Shown here piece by piece: positions 8,146 through 16,710 of a stretch of DNA of 33,219 bases. The notes beneath the pieces are model-generated. The model saw nothing but the letters and a program-made list of their open reading frames with translations, searched no databases and was not told the DNA's origin. Source of the DNA: Bryobacterales bacterium (GTDB lineage Bacteria; Acidobacteriota; Terriglobia; Bryobacterales; Bryobacteraceae); NCBI GenBank assembly GCA_003167495.1, contig PMSX01000190.1, forward strand, positions 1-33,219. Reading direction: 5' to 3'. The position numbers and the translations under genes are program-made. Every line of letters starts with the position of its first letter. Position 1 is the stretch's first letter.

Positions 8146-11100
8146 TCACTGCGCTGTGGGCGCGAGCTGATCAACGCCTTGTAGACGGTTGATCTCGCTG
8201 ACGAGTTCCGGAACACGGATGGGCTTGGTGACGTAGCCATCCATCCCCGCTGCTATGAAGCGTTCCCGGTCGCCGGCCATTGCATGCGCCGTTAGGGCGA
8301 TGATCGGGATGTGTCCGCCCCCGGTGCTCTCTCTATCACGAATCGCGGCGGCGGCCTGAAGACCGTCCATCTCTGGCATCTGGATGTCCATTAGGACCAA
8401 GTCGAAGGTTTGCCGTTCCAGAGCCTGAAGCGCCTCATACCCATTGCCAACAACCGTGACAAAGTGACCTTGCTTTTCGAGCATGCGGCAAGCCACTTTC
8501 TGATTTACCAAATTGTCTTCCGCCAGGAGGATGCGTAGTTCGGACGGATTCGCCGGCAACGAATGCCGCGTAATCAGTTCCTTTGCGGCGGTTCGGTCGG
8601 CCTTGCGTCCCAGAGCAAGCCTCATAGCGTCCACCAACTGGAACTGAGATACGGGCTTCGTGAGATAAGCCGCTATTCCGAGCGAGCGGCAGCGCGCTGC
8701 GTCGCCTCGCTGGCCGGCCGAGGTGAGCATCAGCATCGCGGTGTCGGTAAACACCTCTCCTTGCCGCATCTGTTCCACCAAAGTGAACCCGTCCACCTCC
8801 GGCATATGACAATCGAGCAGGGCCAATTTGAAGGATTCGTCCGTGCCGGCGGCAGCTTGTAATTCGCGCATTGCTTCTTTAGCGTTTTCCGCCAAGGTCG
8901 GCTTCATTCCCGCTGCCTCAACCACCTCCTTCAGAATGCGGCGATTGGCGGCGTTATCGTCCACAATGAGCACAGGTACGCCTTCCAATTGGACGGCCCG
9001 GTTAGGTTCACTCTCGTCCGCCACCTGGGCAATGGGCGCGGCTACTGTGAAGTGGAAGCAACTTCCTTTTCCCGGCTGGCTTTCCACCCAGATTTGTCCC
9101 CCCATCATCTCCACGAGCCGCGTGGAAATGGTGAGGCCTAAGCCCGTTCCACCAAACTTGCGCGTCGTTGCCGTATCCGCTTGCGAGAACGCATCAAAAA
9201 TCGATTTTTGCTTCTCTTGCGGAATGCCAATGCCCGTGTCGCGTACCGAAAAGTGTAAGCGGGCTATTTCGTTTTCGATGCCATCCAGCCCGACGGACAC
9301 CTCTACTTCCCCTTCGCTGGTGAACTTCAGGGCATTTCCAACCAGGTTGATAATGATTTGGGTGAGCCGGGTAGGATCGGCGATAATCTGGTCCGGCACA
9401 TTAGGGCGAACGTTAGACAATAGCTCCAAGCCTTTGTCGTCGGCGCGAAACGCCAATGGTTTCATGACTCTCGCGATGCTTTCCCGCAGCCGGAACGGGA
9501 TAGGATCCAAATCAAGCCTGCCAGCCTCTATTTTCGAGAAATCGAGGATATCGTTGATGAGCGTGAGCAGCGCGTTAGCCGAGGATTTGACGGTCTCCAT
9601 CAATTCCCGCTGCTCTCCCGTGAGGTCTGTGTCGAGCGCTAACTCGGTCATGCCTAGAACGCCGTTCATGGGCGTGCGAATCTCATGGCTCATGTTGGCG
9701 AGGAACTCGCTTTTGGCGTGGTTGGCCGTTTCCGCACGCTCTTTCAGCTCCTCCAGGCGCCCCAACTGGCTCCTTATGGTGGCAGTCTGCTGGCGCACTC
9801 GCCGGCGCAGTAGCATGATCCAGCCTACGGCGATGAGAGTCGCTGCCAATACCGTCCCCAAAAGGGTGGCCAGGTGTGCGGGAGTCCACCAGGCCGGACG
9901 TTCTACGACGAAAATGCTCGCCGGACCACTCAGCATGATCCGAAATGCCACAGGCCGTTTGTAGCTATCGAACGTGGTAACACACACTCCGGTGAGGCGC
10001 AGCAGACTTCCCACATCGGGCTCCGCCGTCAACTTGCCCGCGGGCGTCGCCAGACGCGCCGTGAAGTCGCCGTGCGCCGACAACATCAAGAAATCGAGTT
10101 CTTGCGGAGAACGAGAAATCTTTACGAGTGAGCCTTCGATTTGGACGAACCGCAGGTCGAATTTTGTGCTGTTGTGCAGAAAAACCGTTGGGTCGCCCGT
10201 CGGTTCGTTTTGTAGAGCAAGAATCTCATGCGCGTTCACAGTAAGCGGAACCGGTTGAGCGCCGCTGGAATCAGTGCGGCAAGCTGCGGCGACAACACCA
10301 GGTCTACCGTCGATAAATCCGCGGAACCCCACAGCCTCGATGAAATCGCCAGGACGGGGTAAACAGGTTGAAAGGGTTTCAATCGCCAGGCTGCTATCGG
10401 TGTCCGCCACATAAATGCGCGAGCCGGGTTCAATGGCAGTCACTGTGCCGCGAACCCGAACTTGCGATTCAAGATCGGACGTCACATCGTACTGGCCAAT
10501 CGTGCTCAAAGGCACCAAGGGCGTGGCATAGGGATCCGCCGACGCAGCTTTCACTACGGTAATGTATTCCGGACCAGGCACGAAAATCTTCACGCCCAGT
10601 GCTTGTCGGCGATCATTGTACAAAGCGCTCAGGGCGCCATGGAGCAATACTTTCGAGCCGATGGAGAAACGGCCTGGATTGGGGAATTCCCGCATGATGA
10701 CCAGAACATTTCCGCCATCCGCTCCCAAATTCAGCTGCACGCTTCCGCTCTGGACACGAACCGATAGGATAATACCCTTCAACTCGGCCCAGTAGCAGGC
10801 CCAGCGGCCCGTCAGCAATTGATCGAACGGCAGTCGCTTAGGTTCTGGGAGCGGTGCGCGACCGGTGATTTTATATCTCGCGTTCTTAATGCAGGAAGAA
10901 AAATCGCCAGGCGTAGTAGTGCCAGTGATCTCAACTGTTTGGCCGGCCTCCAACTCCAGCTCAGAGCCGGTAGGATCGAAATAAACAAACGTCCCGGCCG
11001 TGTTGTCTTGAAGGAAGATATGTCCCAATTTCACGTCAGCGTAGGTTGCTACACCGTGAATATCGACCGGGTAGCCAGCAGCAGCTTGTTCAATCGTTAG

Positions 11101-11253
11101 ACGGTTCACTTGATCCGCCTGAGTCAGAACCCGAAGGCCTTGCGATGCGGAGATTGCGAAGAGGGGGGAGAGGTTGATGAGGAGCCCGACAACAGCCGCG
11201 TAGCTCGTAGCGCGATTTGGTCGAGGTGGTAATAGTGCTTTTACACTTGGCAA
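8146..11253 (-). CDS. Membrane hybrid sensor histidine kinase with OB-fold-like sensor repeats and two receiver domains
   Basis: This 1035-residue protein starts with a hydrophobic segment (residues 17-36), then a large extracytoplasmic region (about 40-455). That region has repeated beta modules of the pattern V-x-I-x-G-V-A/T-x-Y followed by a short oxidised-looking FLQD or YVAD strand, resembling OB-fold sensors. A membrane segment lies at about 460-482, a coiled linker at 483-512 and HisKA with phospho-acceptor His523 ([10 protein letters not shown]). The ATPase domain shows Asn640, DTGIGIP at 672-678 and [10 protein letters not shown] at 701-710. Two receiver domains follow: REC1 with Asp814 and Lys866, REC2 with Asp956 and Lys1010. 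No Hpt domain is present, so a separate phosphotransfer protein is expected. The start is a TTG at 11253; no ATG is available before the signal region. Output is unknown; the divergent sigma gene is the nearest regulator. Confidence 0.92.
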   Translation of the reverse strand: MPSVKALLPPRPNRATSYAAVVGLLINLSPLFAISASQGLRVLTQADQVNRLTIEQAAAGYPVDIHGVATYADVKLGHIFLQDNTAGTFVYFDPTGSELELEAGQTVEITGTTTPGDFSSCIKNARYKITGRAPLPEPKRLPFDQLLTGRWACYWAELKGIILSVRVQSGSVQLNLGADGGNVLVIMREFPNPGRFSIGSKVLLHGALSALYNDRRQALGVKIFVPGPEYITVVKAASADPYATPLVPLSTIGQYDVTSDLESQVRVRGTVTAIEPGSRIYVADTDSSLAIETLSTCLPRPGDFIEAVGFRGFIDGRPGVVAAACRTDSSGAQPVPLTVNAHEILALQNEPTGDPTVFLHNSTKFDLRFVQIEGSLVKISRSPQELDFLMLSAHGDFTARLATPAGKLTAEPDVGSLLRLTGVCVTTFDSYKRPVAFRIMLSGPASIFVVERPAWWTPAHLATLLGTVLAATLIAVGWIMLLRRRVRQQTATIRSQLGRLEELKERAETANHAKSEFLANMSHEIRTPMNGVLGMTELALDTDLTGEQRELMETVKSSANALLTLINDILDFSKIEAGRLDLDPIPFRLRESIARVMKPLAFRADDKGLELLSNVRPNVPDQIIADPTRLTQIIINLVGNALKFTSEGEVEVSVGLDGIENEIARLHFSVRDTGIGIPQEKQKSIFDAFSQADTATTRKFGGTGLGLTISTRLVEMMGGQIWVESQPGKGSCFHFTVAAPIAQVADESEPNRAVQLEGVPVLIVDDNAANRRILKEVVEAAGMKPTLAENAKEAMRELQAAAGTDESFKLALLDCHMPEVDGFTLVEQMRQGEVFTDTAMLMLTSAGQRGDAARCRSLGIAAYLTKPVSQFQLVDAMRLALGRKADRTAAKELITRHSLPANPSELRILLAEDNLVNQKVACRMLEKQGHFVTVVGNGYEALQALERQTFDLVLMDIQMPEMDGLQAAAAIRDRESTGGGHIPIIALTAHAMAGDRERFIAAGMDGYVTKPIRVPELVSEINRLQGVDQLAPTAQ

Positions 11254-11320
11254 CCCTGTTTGCTCCCATCAAACTCACGGTCCCTTTGGATAGCCCCGTA
11301 GGTCAGATCGGTAGAAGACA

Positions 11321-11334
11321 GCTAAAGCTTTAGC
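11321..11334. repeat. Perfect palindrome gctaaagctttagc
   Basis: The 14-bp sequence is its own reverse complement, in the middle of the divergent promoter region. It could be an operator for a dimeric regulator or the base of an RNA hairpin. Confidence 0.5.
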
Positions 11335-11424
11335 CTTAGGTCCTGCCGTGCGAAGGCGGTGACGAAAACCGGCAAACCGTTTCAACGAGCCAAAACGAAG
11401 ATTTTTTAAGAATATTTTCGATTT

Positions 11425-11456
11425 GAAGGCGCGTTCTCTTCAAATTTAGCGCCTTC
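11425..11456 (+). terminator. Terminator-like or attenuator-like hairpin upstream of the sigma gene
   Basis: The arms gaaggcgc and gcgccttc pair perfectly (8 bp) around a 16-nt loop and are followed by TTTA. The hairpin lies 105 bp before the sigma start, where no gene needs terminating. It may therefore be an attenuator in the leader. The T run is short, so intrinsic termination is uncertain. Confidence 0.35.
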
Positions 11457-11561
11457 TTTAATAAGGAATCTCAAGAAAGGCTCAAAAGACAGGGAGTCTT
11501 TAAACTCTTCGACGCAGCGAGCAACGATTCAGGCAACAAAAGGAGGGGACGTAGACAACCT

Positions 11562-12239
11562 ATGAAAACGAACGTTCTGAATATTTCGTATGGATTTGCT
11601 TCTATGCAACGACCAGCGTTGGAAATGACCGTTGAAGAGCAGAGCAGTTTACCCAAACAGCCGATCTTCGACGAGGAGTACTTAACCCGGCTGCGTGCCG
11701 GAGATGACAATACGGCAAGCCACTTCCAGCGCCACTTTAGACGGCTTCTTCGCGCTCAGCTCTGGGGGAAATTTGACCAGCAACGACAGGAAGACTTAGT
11801 CGACGACGTGATGACAGTGGCGGTAGAAAATATCCTGCAGGGAGAGCCGCGTGATGCGACTCGTTTGTCGGCATACATTCGCGGAATCTGCTCGAATTTG
11901 ACAAAAGTGGAGATGAGGCGGTCTCAGTATCGTAAGGAGCCTGTGCAGCTCGATTTTGATCGCGTCCCGACGACTGCAAAAAACGCCGAGGAGAACTTGA
12001 TTGAGCGGGAAACAGCGAAAGCCGCGATGAAGGTACTCAGCTCTTTGAGTTCGCGCGACCGTGCAATGCTTGTCGATTTGTTTTACGAGGAACTGCCGCG
12101 TGAGGACGTTTGTGCGAAGCACGGGGTGACCCGCGAACAACTCCGGCTGATCTTATTCCATGCCAGACGGAGATTCCAGGGATCTTGGGAAAACCTGGAG
12201 AGTACGGCGCGCGTTCCCTTAAGAAATAAAATCAAGTAA
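11562..12239 (+). CDS. RNA polymerase sigma-70 family (ECF-like) factor
   Basis: This 225-residue protein has a region 2-like helical block at about residues 41-115 (YLTRLRAGDDNTASHFQRHF, then DLVDDVMTVAVENIL and LSAYIRGICSNL). A short linker and a region 4-like helix-turn-helix follow at about 152-208 (LSSLSSRDRAMLVDLFYEE, then HGVTREQLRLILFHARRRFQ). The N-terminal 38 residues are not conserved-looking, and an internal ATG at 11604 is a possible alternative start. AGGAGG lies about 13 nt before the ATG used. No anti-sigma factor is adjacent. It is divergent from the hybrid kinase and its 3' end overlaps argR by 21 bp tail to tail, so read-through would produce antisense RNA to argR. Confidence 0.82.
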   Translation: MKTNVLNISYGFASMQRPALEMTVEEQSSLPKQPIFDEEYLTRLRAGDDNTASHFQRHFRRLLRAQLWGKFDQQRQEDLVDDVMTVAVENILQGEPRDATRLSAYIRGICSNLTKVEMRRSQYRKEPVQLDFDRVPTTAKNAEENLIERETAKAAMKVLSSLSSRDRAMLVDLFYEELPREDVCAKHGVTREQLRLILFHARRRFQGSWENLESTARVPLRNKIK

Positions 12240-12650
12240 CCTTTGCCGGAATTGGGCGGCAGTGGCGGAGTCGGGCGTGATGACCAGGATCGTATCGTCG
12301 CCGGCAACGGTGCCGACAACCTCTTCCAGTTCTTCGTTGTCGATAGCTATGGCGAGTGAGTTGGCGTTTCCGGGAGACGTTCGCACGACCACCAGGTTCT
12401 GGGCAATGCGGATATCCTGCATGAACTCGTCCACGACATCGCTGAGCTTGGGGCCGCTTTCCTCAGTAGAGAGTGGACGGTAGCCCTCGGTTGTCTTGAC
12501 CAGGCCCAAATCACGGATATCGCGGGAAAGCGTCACCTGGGTGGTTTGAATTCCCACCGAACCGAGTTCGCGGGCCAGTTCTTCTTGCGTATGAATTTCC
12601 TTGTTGCGGATGATGCGCAGGATCTGGCCTTGGCGGAAACTCTTATTCAT
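12219..12650 (-). CDS. argR: Arginine repressor ArgR
   Basis: This 143-residue hexameric repressor senses arginine. The N-terminal winged helix domain is at about 1-70, with the recognition helix TTQVTLSRDIRDLGLVK at 37-53 (Ser42-Arg43 contact the ARG box in relatives). The C-terminal oligomerisation and arginine-binding domain is at about 75-143, with GNANSLAIAIDN at 94-105 and GTVAGDDTILVI at 113-124; the GD-D cluster binds arginine. The gene is the last of the argF-argG-argH-argR operon, 2 bp after the argH stop. Matching operators sit before argF, so negative autoregulation is likely. The final 21 bp overlap the convergent sigma gene. Confidence 0.96.
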   Translation of the reverse strand: MNKSFRQGQILRIIRNKEIHTQEELARELGSVGIQTTQVTLSRDIRDLGLVKTTEGYRPLSTEESGPKLSDVVDEFMQDIRIAQNLVVVRTSPGNANSLAIAIDNEELEEVVGTVAGDDTILVITPDSATAAQFRQRLLDFIS

Positions 12651-12652
12651 CT

Positions 12653-14044
12653 TCAGGGGATCCTTTGTTCGAATGTCTCCAGGCGGGTTTTGGCCTCGGC
12701 GAGCGCGCGTACGACGGCGGCGGGCGCCGTTCCCCCAGGCAGGCAGCGGGACTTCATCCCTTCAATCGGGTTCAACAGGCGCGCCATTTCTGGTTTGAAT
12801 TCGGGTGCGAAGGCGGCGAGCGTGTCCCCTGTCCATTGCGTTGGCTTCTTGCCGCTCTTCAGGCTTTCGAGGACGAGTTGGCCCACCAGTTGGTGAGCGC
12901 GATGGAAAGCAACGCCGCTGCGTGAGAGCTCTTCCGCGAGATCTGTGGCAACCACCCAACTGTCTTCTGCTGCCGCGGCAGGTTTGGCTGGATTCAGGAC
13001 GATTGAATCCGCTACCACTTTGGCCATCGCGAGGGAGCCTGACGTTTGGTGGAAGGCATCGAACAATGGTTCTTTGTCTTCCTGCATGTCGCGGTTATAG
13101 GTCATGGGGAGGCCCTTCATAGTGACGAAGAGCGCTGTGAGATCGCCGAAGACCCGGCCTGACTTGCCGCGCATCAGTTCCAGTGAATCGGGATTTTTCT
13201 TTTGCGGCATGAGGCTGGAACCGCTGGTGACGCCATCTCCCAACGACATCCAATCGAACTCCTCGCTGGAATAGAGAATCCAGTCTTCCGCTAGACGGCT
13301 CAGGTGGAGCATGATCATGCTGGATGCGTAGAGGAAGTCAAGCGCGAAATCGCGGTCGCCAGAGACGTCCATGGAATTGCGCGTGATGGCGGGGAAGCTG
13401 AGGTCTTTGGCAATGGCCGCGCGGTCAAAGGGGAATCCGCTGCCGGCCAGCGCTCCCGAGCCGAGCGGCATGACGTTGATGCGCGCCAGTGTCTGCTCCA
13501 TGCGCTCGAAATCGCGCGCCAGCATTTCGAAATAGGCGAGCAGGTAATGCGGCCATAGCACCGCTTGTGCACGGCGCAGATGAGTATAGCCAGGAATGAC
13601 GGCCTGCGGGTATTTTTCAGCCAGTGAAAGCAGCGCCCTCATGAGATGGGTCAATTGCTCGAGAATTGTTTCAGCAGAGGCGCGCAGATACAGACGTACG
13701 TCGAGCGATACCTGTTCGTTGCGGCTGCGGCCAGTGTGAATTTTCCCGGCAAGTGCGCCCGCTTTGGCCTGGAGCTGGCGGATCACGAAGGTATGAACAT
13801 CCTCGTCGGCGGCGCCGCGCAGATAGTCGGGGTTGAGGGCTTCATGGGCGATGGCATCAAACGCCGCGACAATCTGGTCGCACTCGACGGAAGTAAGGAT
13901 GCCCGCACGTTCGAGTGCGCGCGCAAACGCTTGTGAACCTTGCACGTCGGCAAAGATCAACTTGCCGTCAAAATGCAGCGATCCGGAGAATTGTTCGAAG
14001 ACCTCGGAAGGCCCCGTTTCAAAGCGCCCACCCCAGAGTTTCAT
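12653..14044 (-). CDS. argH: Argininosuccinate lyase
   Basis: This enzyme cleaves argininosuccinate to arginine and fumarate, the last step of arginine synthesis. The 463-residue length is normal. The N-terminus MKLWGGRFETG, the TGRSRNEQV motif at 104-112, His155 in GYTHLRRAQ and the fumarase/aspartase signature GSSLMPQKKNPD (275-286, with the catalytic serine in the Ser276-Ser277 pair) are all present. It starts 4 bp after the argG stop and ends 2 bp before argR, so all three are surely cotranscribed. Confidence 0.97.
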   Translation of the reverse strand: MKLWGGRFETGPSEVFEQFSGSLHFDGKLIFADVQGSQAFARALERAGILTSVECDQIVAAFDAIAHEALNPDYLRGAADEDVHTFVIRQLQAKAGALAGKIHTGRSRNEQVSLDVRLYLRASAETILEQLTHLMRALLSLAEKYPQAVIPGYTHLRRAQAVLWPHYLLAYFEMLARDFERMEQTLARINVMPLGSGALAGSGFPFDRAAIAKDLSFPAITRNSMDVSGDRDFALDFLYASSMIMLHLSRLAEDWILYSSEEFDWMSLGDGVTSGSSLMPQKKNPDSLELMRGKSGRVFGDLTALFVTMKGLPMTYNRDMQEDKEPLFDAFHQTSGSLAMAKVVADSIVLNPAKPAAAAEDSWVVATDLAEELSRSGVAFHRAHQLVGQLVLESLKSGKKPTQWTGDTLAAFAPEFKPEMARLLNPIEGMKSRCLPGGTAPAAVVRALAEAKTRLETFEQRIP

Positions 14045-14048
14045 AGCG

Positions 14049-15260
14049 TTATTTCTTGAGTAAGGCTTGTACCTTGATGGGCAGCCCTATCAGGTTGATG
14101 AAGCCGAGCGCGTCCTTCTGGTCATAACTCGCGCCCATGGTGAAGCTGGCAATGTCGAGATTGTACAGAGAATTCGGGCTCTTGCGGCTAACGGGTTCGA
14201 TGTTGCCTTTGAACAAGCGGAGCGTGATGTCTCCGGTGACGGGCTCAGAGACCTTTTCGAAGAATGCGTCAAGCGATTCGCGCAGGGGCGTGAACCAGAG
14301 GCCGTTGTAGACCATTTCGGCGTAATCGAGCGCGAGTTTTTGCTTGTAGTGAAGCATAGAGCGGTCAAGCGTCAGTGCTTCGAGTTCGCGCACGGCCGCC
14401 ATGAGAATGGCGCCGCCGGGAGTTTCGTAGCAGCCGCGCGATTTCATGCCGACGAAGCGGTTCTCTACCAAGTCAATACGGCCCACGCCATGTTCGCCGC
14501 CGAGTTGGTTAAGCTGCTCGAGCAACGCAACGCCGGTTAGTTGGTGCTGGCCGTTCAGAGAGACCGGAACGCCGTGCTCGAATCCAATGGTGACATCGGC
14601 GGGCTTGTTGGGCGCGTCGGCGGGACTCTTACTCAACATCCAAATATGATTTGGCGCGGCGTTGGCAGGGTCTTCGAGTTCACCGCCTTCGTGCGAGATG
14701 TGCCAGATGTTGCGATCGCGGCTGTAGATTTTGGTGGTGGATTGCGCGATTGGAACGTTGTGCTTGCGCGCGTATTCGATGGCGTCTTCACGCGAGACGA
14801 TATCCCATTCGCGCCAGGGAGCGATGACGTTCAAATGGGGCGCGATGGCCTTGTAGGTGAGTTCGAAACGAACCTGGTCGTTCCCTTTGCCGGTGCAGCC
14901 ATGAGCGAGCGCATCGCAGCCGGTCTTGAGAGCGACTTCGGCTTGGCGCTTGGCCAGCAGTGGACGAGCGATAGATGTGCCCAGCAGATATTTGTGCTCA
15001 TACACTGCGCCGGAACGGACGAGCTTCCACAGATAGTCTGTGACGAACTCTTCGCGCATGTCCTCGACGTATACTTCGGAAGCACCGGTTTTGATTGCTT
15101 TCTCTTTGAGGCCATCTAGCTCTTCGCCGCCTTGACCGATATCGCCGCACACCGCCACGATTTCACAGTTGTAGTGTTCTTTCAACCAGGGAATGATGAT
15201 GGATGTATCTAGGCCGCCTGAGTAGGCGAGCGCAACTTTCTTAGCTGTTATTTTGTTCAT
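14049..15260 (-). CDS. argG: Argininosuccinate synthase
   Basis: This enzyme joins citrulline and aspartate with ATP to form argininosuccinate. The 403-residue length is typical. The PP-loop is SGGLDTS at residues 14-20. Other family signatures are YLLGTSIARPLLAK, AHGCTGKGNDQVRFEL and SREDAIEYARKHNVP. The start is the ATG at 15260, directly before the KKVALAYSGG strand. It lies 86 bp downstream of argF in the same direction, with a hairpin in between, and 4 bp before argH. Confidence 0.97.
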   Translation of the reverse strand: MNKITAKKVALAYSGGLDTSIIIPWLKEHYNCEIVAVCGDIGQGGEELDGLKEKAIKTGASEVYVEDMREEFVTDYLWKLVRSGAVYEHKYLLGTSIARPLLAKRQAEVALKTGCDALAHGCTGKGNDQVRFELTYKAIAPHLNVIAPWREWDIVSREDAIEYARKHNVPIAQSTTKIYSRDRNIWHISHEGGELEDPANAAPNHIWMLSKSPADAPNKPADVTIGFEHGVPVSLNGQHQLTGVALLEQLNQLGGEHGVGRIDLVENRFVGMKSRGCYETPGGAILMAAVRELEALTLDRSMLHYKQKLALDYAEMVYNGLWFTPLRESLDAFFEKVSEPVTGDITLRLFKGNIEPVSRKSPNSLYNLDIASFTMGASYDQKDALGFINLIGLPIKVQALLKK

Positions 15261-15278
15261 GTTTTCTCAGTGGTTAGA

Positions 15279-15298
15279 GTAGTGCAGACGCGCACTAC
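15279..15298. repeat. Hairpin in the argF-argG spacer
   Basis: The perfect arms gtagtgc and gcactac surround a 6-nt loop. The hairpin lies about 20 bp upstream of argG and could tune processing or relative expression of argF and argG. No T run follows in the direction of transcription, so it is not a standard terminator. Confidence 0.5.
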
Positions 15299-15346
15299 GG
15301 AACCGCTTCCTCGCGGTCGCCGCTGTTGGCTTTCGTTTCGCCCTCG

Positions 15347-16297
15347 CTATTGCAGGAGCATCAGTAGAATGGCCTTTTGAACGTGCAGCCGGTTTTCGGC
15401 TTGGTCAAAAGCGACGTTCTGCGGCGATTCCATGACTTCATCCGTAACTTCCTGGCCGCGCTTGGCGGGCAGGCAATGCATAAAAAGAGTATCTGGCCGG
15501 GCGAGTGAGAGAAGGATCTCATTCACTTGATAAGGCCCAAACAGTTTCCTGCGCTGTTCCGCTTCGCTTTCCTGGCCCATGCTCGTCCAGACGTCAGTGT
15601 AAACGGCATGAGCGTTTTGAACGGCGTCGACGGGATCGGTCATCGTTTCGATGCGGGCGCCAGAGATGCGCGACAACTCAATGGCTTGCGCGATCACTGA
15701 CGTTTTGGGTGCGTAGCCGGCGGGCGTAGCGACTGACATAGTTATACCGAGGCGCGCACAACACAGCATCAACGAATGGGCCACGTTGTTGCCATCGCCG
15801 ACATAAGCGAGCTTGAGACCACGCAAACGGCCGAATTTCTCTTTGAGGGTGACCATGTCGGCAAGGGCCTGGCAGGGATGGTAGAGATCGGTGAGAGCAT
15901 TTACTACCGGAAGGCCCGACCATTGTGCCAATTCATCAACGGTTTGCTGACTGAAGGTGCGGGCGATAATCACGTCGGTCCAACGGGCGAGGTTACGCGC
16001 GACATCTTTGAGCGGTTCCCGATCGCCAATCATGCCAATTTGTGTGACAACATCGCCACCAAGCTGCTTCATGGCTAGTTCGAATGTCATGCGGGTGCGG
16101 AGCGACGGTTTCTCGAAAAGGAGAGCCGCATAACGACCCTTAAGCGCCGAAGAAAAGCGACTGCGCGATTGCTTAACCTCTTTCGTGAGGTCGAGGACTG
16201 CGTTGAGCTGGTCGACGGAGAAGTCGAGGTCATGGCGAAAGTTCGCAATCCGTACAGGGGCGGGGTTGGGCTTTGGGCTATTAGCAAAAGCGGCCAT
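15347..16297 (-). CDS. argF: Ornithine carbamoyltransferase
   Basis: This 316-residue enzyme makes citrulline from ornithine and carbamoyl phosphate. The carbamoyl phosphate motif reads SLRTR (65-69) where most relatives have STRTR, a Thr-to-Leu change that also occurs in some other lineages. HPCQ is at 140-143, DVWTSMGQE at 235-243 (ornithine side), and HCLPAKRGQEVTDEV at 274-288. These last two favour ornithine over N-acetyl- or N-succinylornithine as substrate. The ATG at 16297 has GAGGAG 7 nt upstream. It is the first gene of the argF-argG-argH-argR operon and two ARG boxes precede it. Enzymes for ornithine synthesis (argB, C, D, J) are not in this window. Confidence 0.95.
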   Translation of the reverse strand: MAAFANSPKPNPAPVRIANFRHDLDFSVDQLNAVLDLTKEVKQSRSRFSSALKGRYAALLFEKPSLRTRMTFELAMKQLGGDVVTQIGMIGDREPLKDVARNLARWTDVIIARTFSQQTVDELAQWSGLPVVNALTDLYHPCQALADMVTLKEKFGRLRGLKLAYVGDGNNVAHSLMLCCARLGITMSVATPAGYAPKTSVIAQAIELSRISGARIETMTDPVDAVQNAHAVYTDVWTSMGQESEAEQRRKLFGPYQVNEILLSLARPDTLFMHCLPAKRGQEVTDEVMESPQNVAFDQAENRLHVQKAILLMLLQ

Positions 16298-16310
16298 GCA
16301 GGATCTCCTC

Positions 16311-16344
16311 TGAATTTTTATTCACTCTTATGAATAATTACACA
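16311..16344. promoter_or_regulatory. Tandem ARG boxes (ArgR operator) of the argF operon
   Basis: Box 1 (16311-16324) is TGAATTTTTATTCA, a perfect match to the palindromic core TGAAT-N4-ATTCA known from E. coli ARG boxes. Box 2 (16331-16344) is TGAATAATTACACA, with a perfect left half and two mismatches in the right half. Their centres are 20 bp apart, the usual two-turn spacing for one ArgR hexamer. They lie 14-47 bp upstream of the argF start and cover the likely -10 and transcription start. Confidence 0.85.
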
Positions 16345-16362
16345 TTAGCGGGTATAATGCAA
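16334..16362 (-). promoter_or_regulatory. Probable promoter of the argF operon
   Basis: On the minus strand TTGCAT (16362-16357) is followed after 17 bp by AATTAT (16339-16334), a fair sigma-70 pair. Its -10 lies inside ARG box 2, so ArgR binding would block polymerase. A TATAAT on the plus strand at 16353-16358 could be an opposing promoter but lacks a good -35. Confidence 0.45.
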
Positions 16363-16521
16363 TCGCTTTTTGGCATTATCCTGTATTTTTTGTAAACTAA
16401 GTTTGTAGACGCCCTCCAATGAAGCGATCAACCGGCTCTAGCAGCTTCAACGTCGTCGGGGTCTACGTCGCCGAGCGCTTCACCGGCCAGCACTTCCCAA
16501 TCGCAGTTTTACACCTACCGC

Positions 16522-16677
16522 GACGCACGCATTGCGCGCCGCTGCCTTACGGCCGCATCACAAGATCCTTTTGACGGGACGCTGATCGCACAGGCTCAGG
16601 TTATGACGATTGTCAGCGCGGATGAGGCGTTCCGGTAATATCAGGACGTTTCGTTGCTCTGGGTTGGCAAGATCTGA
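16522..16677 (+). pseudogene. Decayed PIN-domain (VapC-like) toxin, C-terminal remnant
   Basis: The plus strand encodes the typical C-terminal end of a VapC-like ribonuclease toxin in broken form. One frame reads THALRAAALRPHHK (16522-16563). After a one-base loss the next frame reads DPFDGTLIAQAQV, then MTIVSADEAFR, an in-frame TAA at 16636-16638 (a CAA to TAA change would explain it), then YQDVSLLWVGKI and a stop at 16675. The usual HH-x-DPFDR-x-L-I-AQA block with its acidic active-site residue is recognisable. The N-terminal half is missing or unrecognisable in 16380-16520. No partner antitoxin was found beside it, so the locus is dead. Confidence 0.7.
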
Positions 16678-16710
16678 GATTTCTATTGCGAGCGGAGAAC
16701 AACACTAATT

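Larger units (their letters stand above)
11254..11561. other. Divergent intergenic region between hybrid kinase and sigma factor
   Basis: This 308-bp spacer has no convincing gene. It must hold the promoters of both flanking genes and the long leader of the sigma gene. It contains a perfect 14-bp palindrome (11321-11334), several short G+C-rich stems between 11290 and 11400, and an 8-bp stem with a 16-nt loop at 11425-11456. The strong Shine-Dalgarno AGGAGG before the sigma gene lies at about 11540. I could not match the structured part to a known riboswitch family. Confidence 0.5.

Noticed and set aside
8828..9964. Long plus-strand frame opposite the hybrid kinase
   Set aside because: It is Ser/Arg/Pro-rich with no domain and lies wholly antisense to clear kinase and receiver motifs.
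11291..11365. tRNA-like arm (GTCAGATCGGTAGAAGAC) before the sigma gene
   Set aside because: It resembles a D-arm, but no anticodon arm with a 7-nt loop, no T-arm and no acceptor pairing can be built.
11360..11400. GGCAAACC motif suggestive of a c-di-GMP-I riboswitch
   Set aside because: The required GGGACGCAAAGC and tetraloop-receptor parts are missing.
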